Assembly: GCA_937981555.1 (NCBI GenBank) | Contig: CALJOK010000049.1 | Location: forward strand, 1-64,000 | DNA from: an uncultured Saprospiraceae bacterium | GTDB lineage: Bacteria > Bacteroidota > Bacteroidia > Chitinophagales > Saprospiraceae | Direction: 5' to 3' | DNA: 64,000 nt | Shown here: in pieces, positions 1-8,589 of the stretch | Position numbering within the stretch: the stretch's first letter is position 1 | Layout: the number at the start of each line of letters is the position of its first letter | Program-made: the position numbers and the translations under genes | Notes under the pieces: model-generated | Database searches by the model: none | Told to the model about the DNA's origin: nothing | The model's input: only the letters and a program-made list of their open reading frames with translations

Positions 1-135
1 TATTTGTCCATTGGAAACATGGATTTAAATCTTAGGATTAATCTAAACGACTGAATGAGAAGAGCCGTATGAGTCGAGAGATTCACGTACGGTTCTGTGA
101 GAGGTTTGGGGTGAAATTCCTCTTACCTACTTGAC
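1..135 (+). mobile_element. 3' end of a group II intron (domains V and VI)
   Basis: Positions 62-95 fold into a canonical domain V. GAGCCGTA (62-69) pairs with TACGGTTC (88-95), a two-base CG bulge lies at 86-87, and TGAGTC/GATTCA is capped by a GAGA tetraloop (76-79). The AGC triad at 63-65 corresponds to the catalytic triad. A short domain VI follows (about 99-130), and the segment ends in CTACTTGAC, matching the usual bacterial 3' end (CTACTCGAC, terminal AY), so the splice boundary is placed at about 135/136. The rest of the intron, including most of the reverse transcriptase, lies left of the window. The family is known for retromobility and self-splicing; activity of this copy is not shown. 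Confidence 0.85.
3..35 (+). CDS. C-terminal tail of group II intron reverse transcriptase/maturase (partial)
   Basis: The frame starting at position 3 reads FVHWKHGFKS and stops at 33-35, about 27 bases before domain V. That is where the maturase reading frame of bacterial group II introns normally ends. The HWK-x-G-like ending resembles maturase C-termini, but only ten residues are visible, so the call rests mainly on its position in the intron. The start is outside the window. Confidence 0.45.
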   Translation, partial: FVHWKHGFKS

Positions 136-455
136 CTCTAATTAATTCAATAATAAATCGACATAGCGCTGAGTCTTGGAGTTAAATAATAGTATACTAA
201 AATGGTAGTTTTATTATGTTTTCCTATTTTGCTGCATCTTCAACTTTTTATTCGCTCTTTAGCCTCCACAGCATTTTCACCCATTGACGATGGTTTGAAA
301 TTTATTGTATTGAAAAAGAGATTCCATTGAGGTGACTCGCTGTGATGGAGCGTGTTGATAGACCCTAAGAATAGGGTGATTTAGTTTTAAGTTTCCCATC
401 CAAGAACCAAATTCTTTATTGATTTATCTTTCTTTTCAATATCATCCATATAGAT
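136..455. other. Non-coding stretch next to the intron
   Basis: About 320 bases between the intron 3' boundary and the hairpin at 456. There is no open frame of useful length and no RNA gene that I recognise. This is the downstream exon side of the intron insertion and probably element-internal spacer DNA. The sequence is AT-rich apart from a slightly richer segment around 330-370. Confidence 0.5.
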
Positions 456-492
456 AGAACTACTCTATGGTATATAGTCATAGAGTAGTTCT
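456..492 (-). terminator. Perfect 14-bp hairpin after the element's last gene
   Basis: AGAACTACTCTATG (456-469) and CATAGAGTAGTTCT (479-492) form a perfect stem with a 9-base loop. It lies 22 bases past the stop codon of the minus-strand gene 514-1887. There is no strong T tract on either side, so it may be a bidirectional or weak terminator, or an mRNA-stabilising hairpin. Confidence 0.55.
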
Positions 493-513
493 GCCTTAGG
501 TAAATAAACCTTC

Positions 514-1887
514 CTACGCAATCTCCCTTCGATCAATAATTAACTTCCTCTCATTCTCCAAATCAACTTCCACCTTCACCCCAATCGATCTTAAAAACTC
601 AATATTCTTCTCCGCCTTCCGTCGATTATTTTCAATAGTCTCGGCTGGTCTTGTCGTGTCCTTACTTCTAGCATATTGTTGCCGAGTACGTTTTATTAAA
701 TTATCAATAGACACCATTTCATAATTCTGTGGGTGTGGATGTTGTGTGTCAACATTTGTGGGTGAAGATTTATCAAGGTGCATCTTTTGTGGCACAAACG
801 TTTCAGCTTGTGTATGGGATACTGAAAGTGAAGGAGTTGGCGACAATTCTACATTTGTGTCAATAGAATTATTTTTCCAAAACTCCCATTTCCTTTTTGG
901 TTCGTGCGGAGTTAAGGGTGGAATAACTCCAATTCCTTTTGGCAAAATTCCAGCTTTGTAAGCTTCAATAAATGACAAACAAAACATCGTAAAGAAAGTC
1001 GCAACGATGGCAAGTATTGCTAAAAAACCTCCCCATTTTTCAATGTTAATTTTTGAGTTTTGAAGGGCAGAATTATTCGATGTCAAAGTTGATTGTAGAA
1101 TCTTTTCTTTGTTACGTTGCTCTTGGAGTAGGGTAGTTGACTTAAAATTTCTAAGTGAATCAACGGATCGATTCCAATCATTTTGAATAACCAAAAGGGC
1201 ATGACTCTTAGATGATTTTAAATTTGGAATTACTTTGTTATAAATTTTATCCGCATGAGATTTTGCCCAGGCATGACCTCTATTATGTTTTCTCAAAAAA
1301 CTTTTTCGCAAGGTTTTTTGCTCTTCAATTTTAGTATCCCATTTATTAGTTTCGGCGGATATCTTTTTTTGAAAAAGGATAGAGTCTCGAAAAATATCTT
1401 TTTCAATATGACCTAAAACCTGTTGAGTCGATGAATTTAATTCCAGCGAAACATTTTTTAAATCTGCTAATTGAGGTGGGGGAGAAGTAAACGCAACTAA
1501 ATCAGGTGATGCCTTCCAACTTGAAATTGTTGTTCCGATAACTAACGGGACGAGCATGATAAAAAGCATCACAAAAAGTACTACTCGAATAGATTTTGGT
1601 TTTTTGTCTTCTGCTTCAGAATCAAAAAACCAATTTAATATTTGTCGAATCCAAAAAGGGTAGAGCTTGCGAATTCCACCTTCAAAACTTCCAATAATGA
1701 TAATAGTTAAAATAGCGGTTACGGCAATTGCAATCAGTTTAATCGTGATAGGAAGTTTTTCATAAATGACGACATAGATACCAAAAGCACCCGTAACTCC
1801 ACTTACAAATTGTGCAGCAAGTGAAAGCCATTGAATAGTTGGGATTAAGTTTTCGTAGTCTCTTTGGAGTTTTGTTTTATGTTCCAT
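514..1887 (-). CDS. Membrane protein with central coiled coil, element-borne, unknown function
   Basis: I do not recognise the family. The 457-aa product has hydrophobic segments at about 18-40, 46-68 and 102-122, then a polar, probably coiled-coil region (about 150-280) rich in Lys, Glu and Asn, and a fourth hydrophobic segment at about 286-308. The C-terminal 140 residues are cytoplasmic-looking, low in complexity and rich in Pro/Thr/Ser, ending in a charged helix (about 410-457). This suggests an inner-membrane protein with two membrane pairs flanking a coiled-coil loop. It is the last gene of a minus-strand run behind a tyrosine recombinase, so it is probably cargo or a maintenance gene of that element. 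The start is the ATG at 1887, preceded by an A-rich leader. Confidence 0.65.
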   Translation of the reverse strand: MEHKTKLQRDYENLIPTIQWLSLAAQFVSGVTGAFGIYVVIYEKLPITIKLIAIAVTAILTIIIIGSFEGGIRKLYPFWIRQILNWFFDSEAEDKKPKSIRVVLFVMLFIMLVPLVIGTTISSWKASPDLVAFTSPPPQLADLKNVSLELNSSTQQVLGHIEKDIFRDSILFQKKISAETNKWDTKIEEQKTLRKSFLRKHNRGHAWAKSHADKIYNKVIPNLKSSKSHALLVIQNDWNRSVDSLRNFKSTTLLQEQRNKEKILQSTLTSNNSALQNSKINIEKWGGFLAILAIVATFFTMFCLSFIEAYKAGILPKGIGVIPPLTPHEPKRKWEFWKNNSIDTNVELSPTPSLSVSHTQAETFVPQKMHLDKSSPTNVDTQHPHPQNYEMVSIDNLIKRTRQQYARSKDTTRPAETIENNRRKAEKNIEFLRSIGVKVEVDLENERKLIIDRREIA

Positions 1888-1947
1888 GAATTTGAATTTT
1901 TAAATGTTAGAGAATATTTGATTCTCATGGTATGTTGTCAATCTTAG

Positions 1948-2538
1948 TTATTGGAAAACAGTTTTCCTTCCATTTTGATCGTACTTAATTAAGAGTTGAT
2001 CAGTCAAATTAGAATAGAGTCGAGCTTCAAGAAATTTCGATTTTGCAGTTCCTTCCAAAACATTTTTTTCAAAGCGTTCGACTCCTATTTTAAGTTTTTG
2101 ATTGCCAGTAGGAATATCGAAGTCGTTGCTGTAGTAGGTAAAAGTTTTGTGTGAAGTCGCTGTCTTTTTTTGTTTGAATCTTACCCATAACCTTGAAAGA
2201 GAAACATCTTTTCCAATAGGAAATTCTCGATACTTTTTTTGAGAAAATTCTTCCCAAGTCATTCGTACACCTGAGGAATCGTAAACGTTTACAACTTGAT
2301 CTGAATGGTTATCGTAAAGAATGGCTACTTCATATTTACCTCGTTTACCGAGAATGATATTTTTCTCTAATCGACTAATTCCTAAATCTTTATTTGTAAT
2401 TCCCGAAGTAGCGGATCGCCAATCTCTTGAGAAATAAACATAGGAAGGATAGATAGAAGGGGAGGAGAATTTAACCCATAATCTGGTAAGGCTGTTCTTG
2501 CCATTTTTAGGATGTCCAATGCGTAATTTTTTTGCCAT
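1948..2538 (-). CDS. Two-repeat orphan protein of the integrated element
   Basis: 196 aa without signal peptide or membrane segment. The protein is two tandem copies of an about 85-residue unit. Each begins with (S)LxRLWV(K/R)F and continues with an aromatic strand (YVYFSRDW or FTYYSNDF). Next comes a GISRLEKN or GVERFEKN segment followed by (I/V)LxG, then a strand such as AILYDNHSDQ or ARLYSNLTDQ, and finally a (V/I)YD-x-(S/N)G ending. The duplication is visible by eye. The gene lies 32 bases downstream of the winged-helix gene and 60 bases upstream of the membrane protein gene, so the three are probably one transcript. No function can be named; a small beta-rich fold is likely. Confidence 0.7.
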   Translation of the reverse strand: MAKKLRIGHPKNGKNSLTRLWVKFSSPSIYPSYVYFSRDWRSATSGITNKDLGISRLEKNIILGKRGKYEVAILYDNHSDQVVNVYDSSGVRMTWEEFSQKKYREFPIGKDVSLSRLWVRFKQKKTATSHKTFTYYSNDFDIPTGNQKLKIGVERFEKNVLEGTAKSKFLEARLYSNLTDQLLIKYDQNGRKTVFQ

Positions 2539-2570
2539 GATAATTTTATTTTAGATTTGAAAAAATGGAT

Positions 2571-3797
2571 TTATGCGAATGCAACTCGTTTTAGGAACTC
2601 TGCAGTTAGAGCTTCATCACCGAGTTGTTCTATTTGTTTTTTTGCGTTTCGGAAAGTCCCCATGAGAGAATGTTGAGGTAGTTCGCCCTTTAAAACTTTG
2701 AGGTATAGGGCAATGTTTTTTTCGACAATACCTCGTTTTTGAAAACGATTTATCTTTTCCTCGTTCTGTGAGTTTTTGAAATTATTGTAGATTTTTTCTC
2801 TTCGAAACCAGTCTTGTGTTTTTGAAAAACCAAATTCGCAAGAAGGATCGAAGTAGGTGGTAGGGTAGTAGAATTGGAAAACCTTTCCAGTCTCCAAAGT
2901 TTTTTTTGAGGCGTAGTCGCAAGCAATCTGAACACGTCTACTTAATTCACGATGCAGAATTCCAAGTTGAACACCTTGCTTATTTTGATAAAATAATTGG
3001 ATGAGGTCGATGAATCGTTTTTCATCAAAGGAAGTGAATTGTTGATTTTCGTAAAGAGAAGTTTTGGCTTGCCGCCATAAGATTTGCGCATAAAATTCTT
3101 TGTCGTCGCCTGCGGAAAACTCTGTAGCTCGGCGCAATTTTTTGACTCTTTCAAAATACTGCTTTGCTTTTTCAGAAGGTTGAATGCCTTTGTCGTGACC
3201 TGTTTTGTTGTTTCTAATCTTTCCACAGCTTTCGACAATATTATAATTATTATTTATGTTTCTTTTAAGTTCTAATCTCTCGTTAAGCGGCAAAGTTTTC
3301 CTCATACCTTTTGTATCCTCCTCATTTTCAGTAAGTTCATTTTTGTCGCTACTTGAGGTCGAAGAGTAGTTTTCCACACCACTTACCAACACCCAAGATG
3401 GGTTCAAATATACCTCGAAGGAGGCATTCGTTCCTCTAAATTTTTTGGATAAAATAAACCCGCAAGAGGTGAGTCGTTGAATGTAATTTTGAATGCTTCG
3501 AGGAGCGCAATGCATGCGATTGGAGAGCGCAACATTGTTAGTTCGAACAAGGAATGGTCTTGAAAAATCAATGCTGTGAGCATCCTCCACATCAATTAAC
3601 CAAGCTGCGTAAAACTTAGTTAGAATTTGAATCAGTTGTTGATGTGCAGGACGAATTGCAATGGAAAGGGTAGGTGCTTTTGAGTTGAATTTTGCAATCA
3701 GCTCCCGTTGTAACCGAAAAGTCTCTGTGAAATTTACACAGATTTTTTGATTAGGCATAGTTTGCCTATTCAAGTGCAATTGCTTACATTTGTTCAT
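2571..3797 (-). CDS. Winged-helix (Rep-like) DNA-binding protein of the integrated element
   Basis: 408 aa, soluble. Residues about 90-140 look like a winged helix-turn-helix: a helix around LSNRMHCAPRSIQNYIQRL is followed by a wing-like segment, GFILSKKFRGTNASFEVYLN. Proteins with this layout occur beside recombinases in Bacteroidota integrative elements and act as replication or regulatory proteins; assignment to replication here is inference. The C-terminal half (about 200-408) is helical and basic, rich in Lys, Arg and Phe. A second ATG 13 codons in (MPNQK...) could be the true start. The gene lies between the recombinase gene (165 bases upstream) and the two-repeat orphan gene (32 bases downstream) on the same strand. 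Confidence 0.6.
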   Translation of the reverse strand: MNKCKQLHLNRQTMPNQKICVNFTETFRLQRELIAKFNSKAPTLSIAIRPAHQQLIQILTKFYAAWLIDVEDAHSIDFSRPFLVRTNNVALSNRMHCAPRSIQNYIQRLTSCGFILSKKFRGTNASFEVYLNPSWVLVSGVENYSSTSSSDKNELTENEEDTKGMRKTLPLNERLELKRNINNNYNIVESCGKIRNNKTGHDKGIQPSEKAKQYFERVKKLRRATEFSAGDDKEFYAQILWRQAKTSLYENQQFTSFDEKRFIDLIQLFYQNKQGVQLGILHRELSRRVQIACDYASKKTLETGKVFQFYYPTTYFDPSCEFGFSKTQDWFRREKIYNNFKNSQNEEKINRFQKRGIVEKNIALYLKVLKGELPQHSLMGTFRNAKKQIEQLGDEALTAEFLKRVAFA

Positions 3798-3819
3798 GTT
3801 AAACTTATGTTTAATTGAA

Positions 3820-3860
3820 GGAGGAAAAACTAACGGGGTCCAACCAATCAGTTTTCCTCC
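3820..3860 (-). terminator. Hairpin between recombinase and winged-helix genes
   Basis: GGAGGAAAAACT (3820-3831) and AGTTTTCCTCC (3850-3860) are complementary except for one extra A. Read on the minus strand, the right arm is followed by TTCAATT. The hairpin lies upstream of the ATG at 3797 and may attenuate read-through from the recombinase, or act as a 5' leader structure. Confidence 0.4.
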
Positions 3861-3962
3861 TTTCTAATTTAAAAAAACAGGCTGTTATGCCTTTGTCGAA
3901 AACTCTTCAGATTCGAACTGAATTTGATTCCATCTAATCAGAGTTTTTATTTTTATCAATAC

Positions 3963-5252
3963 TTACAATTTAAAATCTCCCCATGCTTTATTCATTTCTT
4001 GATTTTTTACATCTTCTAAAATGAAGACATATTTCATTGTCGTTTTGATATCTTGATGGCCTAATATTTTTTGAAGAACTTCTACTCGCATTCCTTGCTC
4101 AAGTGAAAGAATAGCAAAAGTTCTTCTAGCGGCATGAGTTGAAATCAATTCATATTTTTTGGCAATTGAGTCTTCCCGTTTTGCACCCATAAATTTAGTT
4201 TGAGAAACATTAGAATCAATCCCAGCCATTTTTGCAACATCTTTTATATACTCATTCATTTTTTGGTTAGAGATGACAGGTAAAACATACTCTTCTTGCT
4301 TTATTTTACTAGCTTCATCTTGAACAATACTAAGTGATTCATCGGTTCGCTTTTCATATTTTTTGATAATACTTAAAGCATATGGATTGAGAGGTACAAC
4401 TAATAATTGTTTAGTTTTTTGTACATGAAATTGTAGAGCCTGAAATGAGTCTCCACCGATTTCAGTTTTAGTTACTATTTCTGAATACTTAAGGTTTTTA
4501 ATATCTGAATATCGTAAACCTGTGAAGCATCCAAAACAAAATACATCTCTTACTTTTTCAAGTCTAGAAATGTCGGAAAGATCCAAATTGTAAATTGAGT
4601 TGAGTTCCGCTTTGGTAAGAAACTCCTTATCCGTTTTAATTTTTTTTACTGAAAAATCTTTATAGGCAAAATTCGTATTGTAACCACTTTTCGTAGCGTA
4701 ATTAAGTAGCGTTTTTAGAGTGGATATTTTTTTAGCGATTGTATTTTGACCATTTTCCCTTTCTTCGATTAAGTACGAAAGGTATTTGTTGAAAAAAGAA
4801 ATATTAATTTTATCATAGGAAAGAGTTGTATCAAAATACTTTTGATACCCTTTAAGGTCATTGTAAATGGTTCGATATTCTTTTAGAGATTTTTTTTGAT
4901 GAGATGATTCTGCCTCTGAAATGAAGTGATCAATGAATTCAAGAATCCCTAATTTGGTTTTTTTCTTCTGTAAAAAAACTTCCTTAAGATCATCGAAAGA
5001 ATATTGTGGATTAGTTCGCCTTAGTTCTCTTTCCACACTTTTCAACTTTGCTTCTTGCCTATCTAAGATGTCATTAATTTCTCCTGATCCAGATATGTTT
5101 TTTGCTCTTTGCTTAGAGGAATCCCAGTATTTAGGCAGCAACTTTTCTTTGGTAAATTGTTTGAATTTTCGACCCTTATGTTGACATACTAGAAAGATAG
5201 GGCACCTACCTCTGCTGTCTGGTTTATCTAAATAAAAATTAACTGTAGCCAT
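3963..5252 (-). CDS. Tyrosine recombinase/integrase
   Basis: 429-aa site-specific recombinase that would catalyse integration and excision of the element. An N-terminal arm-type DNA-binding segment (about 1-90) is followed by a SAM-like core-binding domain (about 100-200) and the catalytic domain (about 210-425). The catalytic set is complete: R247 in TGLR, K279 in the beta-hairpin, H373 and R376 in HAARRTFA, H399 in LGHQD and nucleophile Y408 in TTMKY. Length and layout match the integrases of Bacteroidota conjugative and mobilisable elements. The gene is transcribed away from the putative attachment region at about 5440-5500, the usual arrangement of an integrase next to its att site. Confidence 0.93.
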   Translation of the reverse strand: MATVNFYLDKPDSRGRCPIFLVCQHKGRKFKQFTKEKLLPKYWDSSKQRAKNISGSGEINDILDRQEAKLKSVERELRRTNPQYSFDDLKEVFLQKKKTKLGILEFIDHFISEAESSHQKKSLKEYRTIYNDLKGYQKYFDTTLSYDKINISFFNKYLSYLIEERENGQNTIAKKISTLKTLLNYATKSGYNTNFAYKDFSVKKIKTDKEFLTKAELNSIYNLDLSDISRLEKVRDVFCFGCFTGLRYSDIKNLKYSEIVTKTEIGGDSFQALQFHVQKTKQLLVVPLNPYALSIIKKYEKRTDESLSIVQDEASKIKQEEYVLPVISNQKMNEYIKDVAKMAGIDSNVSQTKFMGAKREDSIAKKYELISTHAARRTFAILSLEQGMRVEVLQKILGHQDIKTTMKYVFILEDVKNQEMNKAWGDFKL

Positions 5253-5469
5253 GTTTTACATTTATTTGAAACAAAGCTAATTAAAATATTTGATTATTGC
5301 GACCGCAGTTACGGGCAAAATGAAGTTGTATTAAGTTGTGATTTATTTTTTAAAAAAGGAAGGTGGTGTTATAATTGATTGATAATGAGGTATTTATGTT
5401 ATTTTTTGTGTAATTTAGTAAGTGTTAATATAAATAGGTTCAGTTACTGGTGCCCCGACAAAACTAAAA
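5253..5469. other. Integrase promoter side and candidate attachment region
   Basis: No gene. The stretch is AT-rich until about 5439. It then shows a GC-richer segment (TTACTGGTGCCCCGACA ends at 5460) directly before an intrinsic terminator on the plus strand. Because no plus-strand gene precedes that terminator, this segment may be the displaced 3' end of a chromosomal gene used as att site. A matching direct repeat is not present near the left part of the window, so the other element end must lie outside. Confidence 0.35.
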
Positions 5470-5500
5470 GGTTTCACATTAATTTGTGAAACCTTTTTTT
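5470..5500 (+). terminator. Intrinsic terminator without an upstream plus-strand gene
   Basis: GGTTTCACA (5470-5478) pairs with TGTGAAACC (5485-5493) and is followed by seven T. A-T pairs extend the stem. It is a textbook rho-independent terminator oriented rightwards, yet the only neighbour on its left is the leftward integrase gene. Confidence 0.85.
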
Positions 5501-5590
5501 ATTTAGGTAAGATCAAAATAACTTGCTCCAATCTATCTCAAACAAATTATAGTTCTCTAATCAATTTTTAACGTTCAACAAAATTATTAT

Positions 5591-6235
5591 ATGTACAAAC
5601 AACTAATCTTAATACTAGCTCTAGTAACTACCTTTACTATATTTTCATGTAGTGATGATGACAATATCGATGACATGATGAATGTAGATCAAGACAATGA
5701 CGGTATTGATGATGATACAGATAACTGCGTGCAAGTAGCTAATCCAAACCAAGAAGATTTAGATCAAGATGGTATTGGAGATGAATGTGATGACGATATG
5801 GATGGAGACGGTATTGATAATACCTCGGACAACTGTCCAATGCTAGCCAATGCTGATCAGATTGATCTAGATGGTGATAACATTGGTGATGTTTGCGATG
5901 ACATGGTATCTGTCAATATAACCACTCAAATAGTTGGAAGCTATATCGGTACAAACAAGTTTGGAGAAGGCGGTTCATTTATTACTGAGGAGAATCGGGT
6001 GGCGACTGTCATCATGGATTCCGATTCAATTATCAATGTTACGGTCAATACCTCATTTAGCAATAATACTGTATTTGATGGCATATTAAGTAGCGAAACT
6101 CAATTTTCCACTTCCGATGTAACCGTTTTAGGTGACCCTGGTTATGCTGGATCTGGTTGGCTAAGTGGAGATTCTCTATATATTGACCTGACAGTTGGTA
6201 ACAAGTACTTCCAATATGCTGGACCTCGACAATAA
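5591..6235 (+). CDS. Lipoprotein with thrombospondin type 3 (calcium-binding) repeats
   Basis: 214-aa predicted lipoprotein with an N-terminal hydrophobic segment and lipobox FTIFSC, the lipidated cysteine being C20. Residues about 33-105 carry TSP3-type acidic repeats of the DxDxDGxxDxxDNC form (DQDNDGIDDDTDNC, DLDQDGIGDECDDD, DGDGIDNTSDNC, DLDGDNIGDVCDD), known to bind calcium in outer-membrane and surface proteins. The C-terminal domain (about 110-214) is beta-rich and of unknown family. Calcium-dependent rigidity of a surface stalk is a reasonable inference; ligand and partner are unknown. The gene is monocistronic and flanked by two intrinsic terminators (5470-5500 and 6264-6303). Confidence 0.8.
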   Translation: MYKQLILILALVTTFTIFSCSDDDNIDDMMNVDQDNDGIDDDTDNCVQVANPNQEDLDQDGIGDECDDDMDGDGIDNTSDNCPMLANADQIDLDGDNIGDVCDDMVSVNITTQIVGSYIGTNKFGEGGSFITEENRVATVIMDSDSIINVTVNTSFSNNTVFDGILSSETQFSTSDVTVLGDPGYAGSGWLSGDSLYIDLTVGNKYFQYAGPRQ

Positions 6236-6263
6236 AATGTCAAATTACGACGCTTTCAAAAAC

Positions 6264-6303
6264 AAAAGCCCTAGTAAATCGCTGATCTATTAGGGCTTTT
6301 TTT
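6264..6303 (+). terminator. Intrinsic terminator of the TSP3 lipoprotein gene
   Basis: AAAAGCCCTA (6264-6273) pairs with TAGGGCTTTT (6291-6300) and T residues continue to 6303. The A-rich left arm lets it work in both directions between convergent genes. Confidence 0.85.
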
Positions 6304-6366
6304 ATAAAATAAAGTATATTATTTTTCAATTAATGGAGAGGATACTTGAATGTATCCTTTCCAAAT

Positions 6367-7764
6367 TTATAATTCAGAGATTTTCTCTTTCAGCCAATCT
6401 TCAAAATAAATAAATTCACCTTTTTTAAGCTCAGTTTTTATTTTTTCTTTTTGAGGTGAAAACTTTGATAGCTTTTTTACAAATTTTGTAAAATTTAAAA
6501 GACCTAGTTTCATGTTTTCTCCAATTTCTGTATTCTTTCTAGCGAAATTTTCACAAGCTGTACAAAGATCAATTACATCTTGAGAGGAATAATCATCCAA
6601 TTCATAACTTGAAGCAATCTGTACACATCTATATCTTAATTTATTATTGATACCTTTAAATTCAATTGTTCTAGTTAACTTAATTATTTTTTCAAATTCG
6701 CCTCCTGCAAATAGAATAGATACTTGACTCATTAATTCAGTTTGTTCTCTTATCTCCTCGTTTAATTTTGGACTCCAGTTTTTTAGAAAATTCTTTAACC
6801 ATTTTAATTCTTTTAGCGTACAAGCTAGACCAACAATGTTGTTAAAGTGGCTAACATTAAAAACTCCATTTACTATAAAAATTTCATAAGTAACACCGAA
6901 TTTGTAAAGCTCAAAAAAATCGATTCGGGATAACAATAACTTATTCCTCATTCTATAAGAATGGTGGTTAATTAAGTATGTCAAAAAAATATGTTGATTC
7001 TCCTTTGAAAAGATTTTTATATTTTTAAGAACGATATTTTTTAAATCTGAATACGTATTTTCATCTCTCTGCTGAAGTAATTGATATGACAAAAAGAAGC
7101 ATTGATGCAATATTGAATCTTGATCATTTGATTCATTAACTAATTCTTTGAGAAGTTTTATTTCAGGCAATTTATTTTGTAAAACCTGATTTCTATTTTC
7201 TAATTCACATGCATATTTTAGTTTTGAGATAGCGTAAAATTTATCTAAATTTTTCATTGCTTCCATCAGCGATTCTTCACTAAGATTTACTTGTTCTTTT
7301 TTAGGATCGAAATAATTTTCATGAGCTATTCTCATTTTTTTATACCATTTCCAAATATCCTCACTTTCTTTATCCACTCTTCTATTCATTGATTTCAACT
7401 GGAGATCAAAATGGTTTTTCAAATTATATTTTTCATATACCTGAAGCAGTATCGTATCCTTTTCAAAAGCATAATCTTCCTTAGAATTCCAGATCAAAAA
7501 CCGCTTTAATTCTTTTCTTAAATCAGAAAAGGCATTGATGACATCATTCCGATTGAAGGTGTCATTTTTAAAAACACTTTTATGGATTTTTTCAGCATCC
7601 AATTTGTCTGAAGAGAAGTTGGGATAATATTTATGAAGGTAATTCAGGAGACGATTTGGAACAGAAGTTTTGTCATACAATTTATTCATGTATGAAATTT
7701 TAAACTCTTTAATTTCTTGTTCGCTCAATCTTTTTAAAAAGATTAGCAGTTTATTTGTTTGCAT
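6367..7764 (-). CDS. Long helical orphan protein (Saprospiria-type family)
   Basis: 465 aa, no signal peptide, apparently all alpha-helical. The N-terminus (LLIFLKRLSEQEIKEFKISY... followed by an S.P. segment and LLNYLHKYYPNF) has the layout of a multi-copy orphan family I associate with Saprospiraceae genomes. In that family a helical N-terminal domain precedes TPR-like helical repeats. Function is unknown. The rest of the protein shows repeated amphipathic helices rich in Lys, Glu, Asn and Leu, with aromatic residues at helix ends. It stands alone on the minus strand, convergent with the TSP3 lipoprotein gene. Family membership is from memory and should be taken as moderate. Confidence 0.6.
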   Translation of the reverse strand: MQTNKLLIFLKRLSEQEIKEFKISYMNKLYDKTSVPNRLLNYLHKYYPNFSSDKLDAEKIHKSVFKNDTFNRNDVINAFSDLRKELKRFLIWNSKEDYAFEKDTILLQVYEKYNLKNHFDLQLKSMNRRVDKESEDIWKWYKKMRIAHENYFDPKKEQVNLSEESLMEAMKNLDKFYAISKLKYACELENRNQVLQNKLPEIKLLKELVNESNDQDSILHQCFFLSYQLLQQRDENTYSDLKNIVLKNIKIFSKENQHIFLTYLINHHSYRMRNKLLLSRIDFFELYKFGVTYEIFIVNGVFNVSHFNNIVGLACTLKELKWLKNFLKNWSPKLNEEIREQTELMSQVSILFAGGEFEKIIKLTRTIEFKGINNKLRYRCVQIASSYELDDYSSQDVIDLCTACENFARKNTEIGENMKLGLLNFTKFVKKLSKFSPQKEKIKTELKKGEFIYFEDWLKEKISEL

Positions 7765-8027
7765 TTGGACTATTTGTTTGGTGGAAAAAAAATCTAAAGC
7801 ACTTCATTAGCTTTAGTTTAAAGCATTGTTAATCAGTAGTTTAGGTTGTTTGTGAAAAAATAAAAGGTTTCAGTAAATGGTAGAAATAGGGTGGGAATTT
7901 AAATTATTGCGTTTTTTTAATTTTTGAAAAACAACGAATATTGTATTCATATCTACTAAGGTAATAAAAATGGTTTTGGATTTAAAATTTCTAAAAGATG
8001 AATTATTGATTGCAACCTTATTCATAA

Positions 8028-8360
8028 ATGAAACAAGAAATTGGTAAACGTTTACTCCTCAACTTTGAAACACAATTGAAACAAGATTTCGAAGGTTATT
8101 GTCAAAGACATTCTATTGAAAATGATACGAATAATTTTATCATTTTTTTAGTAGATAATGATTTAGTGAATGCTGCGACCATAAAAAGATACACCATTTT
8201 AAATGATTATAACAATCGTTTTACGGATCAGGATTTTCATAAAAGTAGGACTGTGGAGGCGTTGGCGGATTTGTATAATTTGAGTGCGAGACATGTGTGG
8301 TCGATTTTGAAATATAGTCATCAAGTGGAAGCGAATAACATCAGAAAACCAAACGAATAA
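8028..8360 (+). CDS. Small helix-turn-helix-like protein
   Basis: 110 aa. The C-terminal part (about 74-100, VEALADLYNLSARHVWSILK) has the helix-turn-helix pattern in which A-x-x-Y-x-(L/V)-S-x-x-x-(V/I)-W forms the turn and recognition helix. The N-terminal 70 residues are helical and acidic. It could be a small regulator or a DNA-binding accessory protein of the neighbouring accessory genes. The start is the ATG at 8028. It is divergent from the helical orphan gene at 6367-7764, with a 263-base AT-rich intergenic region that holds no other gene. Confidence 0.6.
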   Translation: MKQEIGKRLLLNFETQLKQDFEGYCQRHSIENDTNNFIIFLVDNDLVNAATIKRYTILNDYNNRFTDQDFHKSRTVEALADLYNLSARHVWSILKYSHQVEANNIRKPNE

Positions 8361-8420
8361 ATACAATAATTCAATTCCCTTGAACTAAATTTCTAAACAC
8401 TCTCTCTAGCTCGAATCTTT

Positions 8421-8461
8421 GCATCATCTTCTTTTGCTCTTTGGAGTGAAGAAGATGATTG
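8421..8461. terminator. Long imperfect hairpin after the HTH-like gene
   Basis: ATCATCTTCTT (8423-8433) pairs with AAGAAGATGAT (8449-8459), and inner bases such as CTC/GAG (8437-8439/8444-8446) extend the stem. It lies 60-100 bases after the stop of the gene 8028-8360. No T tract follows, so termination is a guess. Confidence 0.45.
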
Positions 8462-8589
8462 CTTAGGTGTAAAAAAAAATGAATACTGGATTTAATAAAA
8501 GAAACAGCATCCGTTTGATCGAAACTGTTTTTAGTATATGGCTTAGATGTAAAAAAAATAAAAATATAACCCAGTCAAATTACAACACC

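Noticed and set aside
5440-5465. A tRNA 3' end before the terminator (GGTTCAG...GCCCCGA)
   Set aside because: The T-arm cannot be paired (loop length and closing G-C are wrong) and no acceptor 5' strand is present. It is only a possible displaced gene end.
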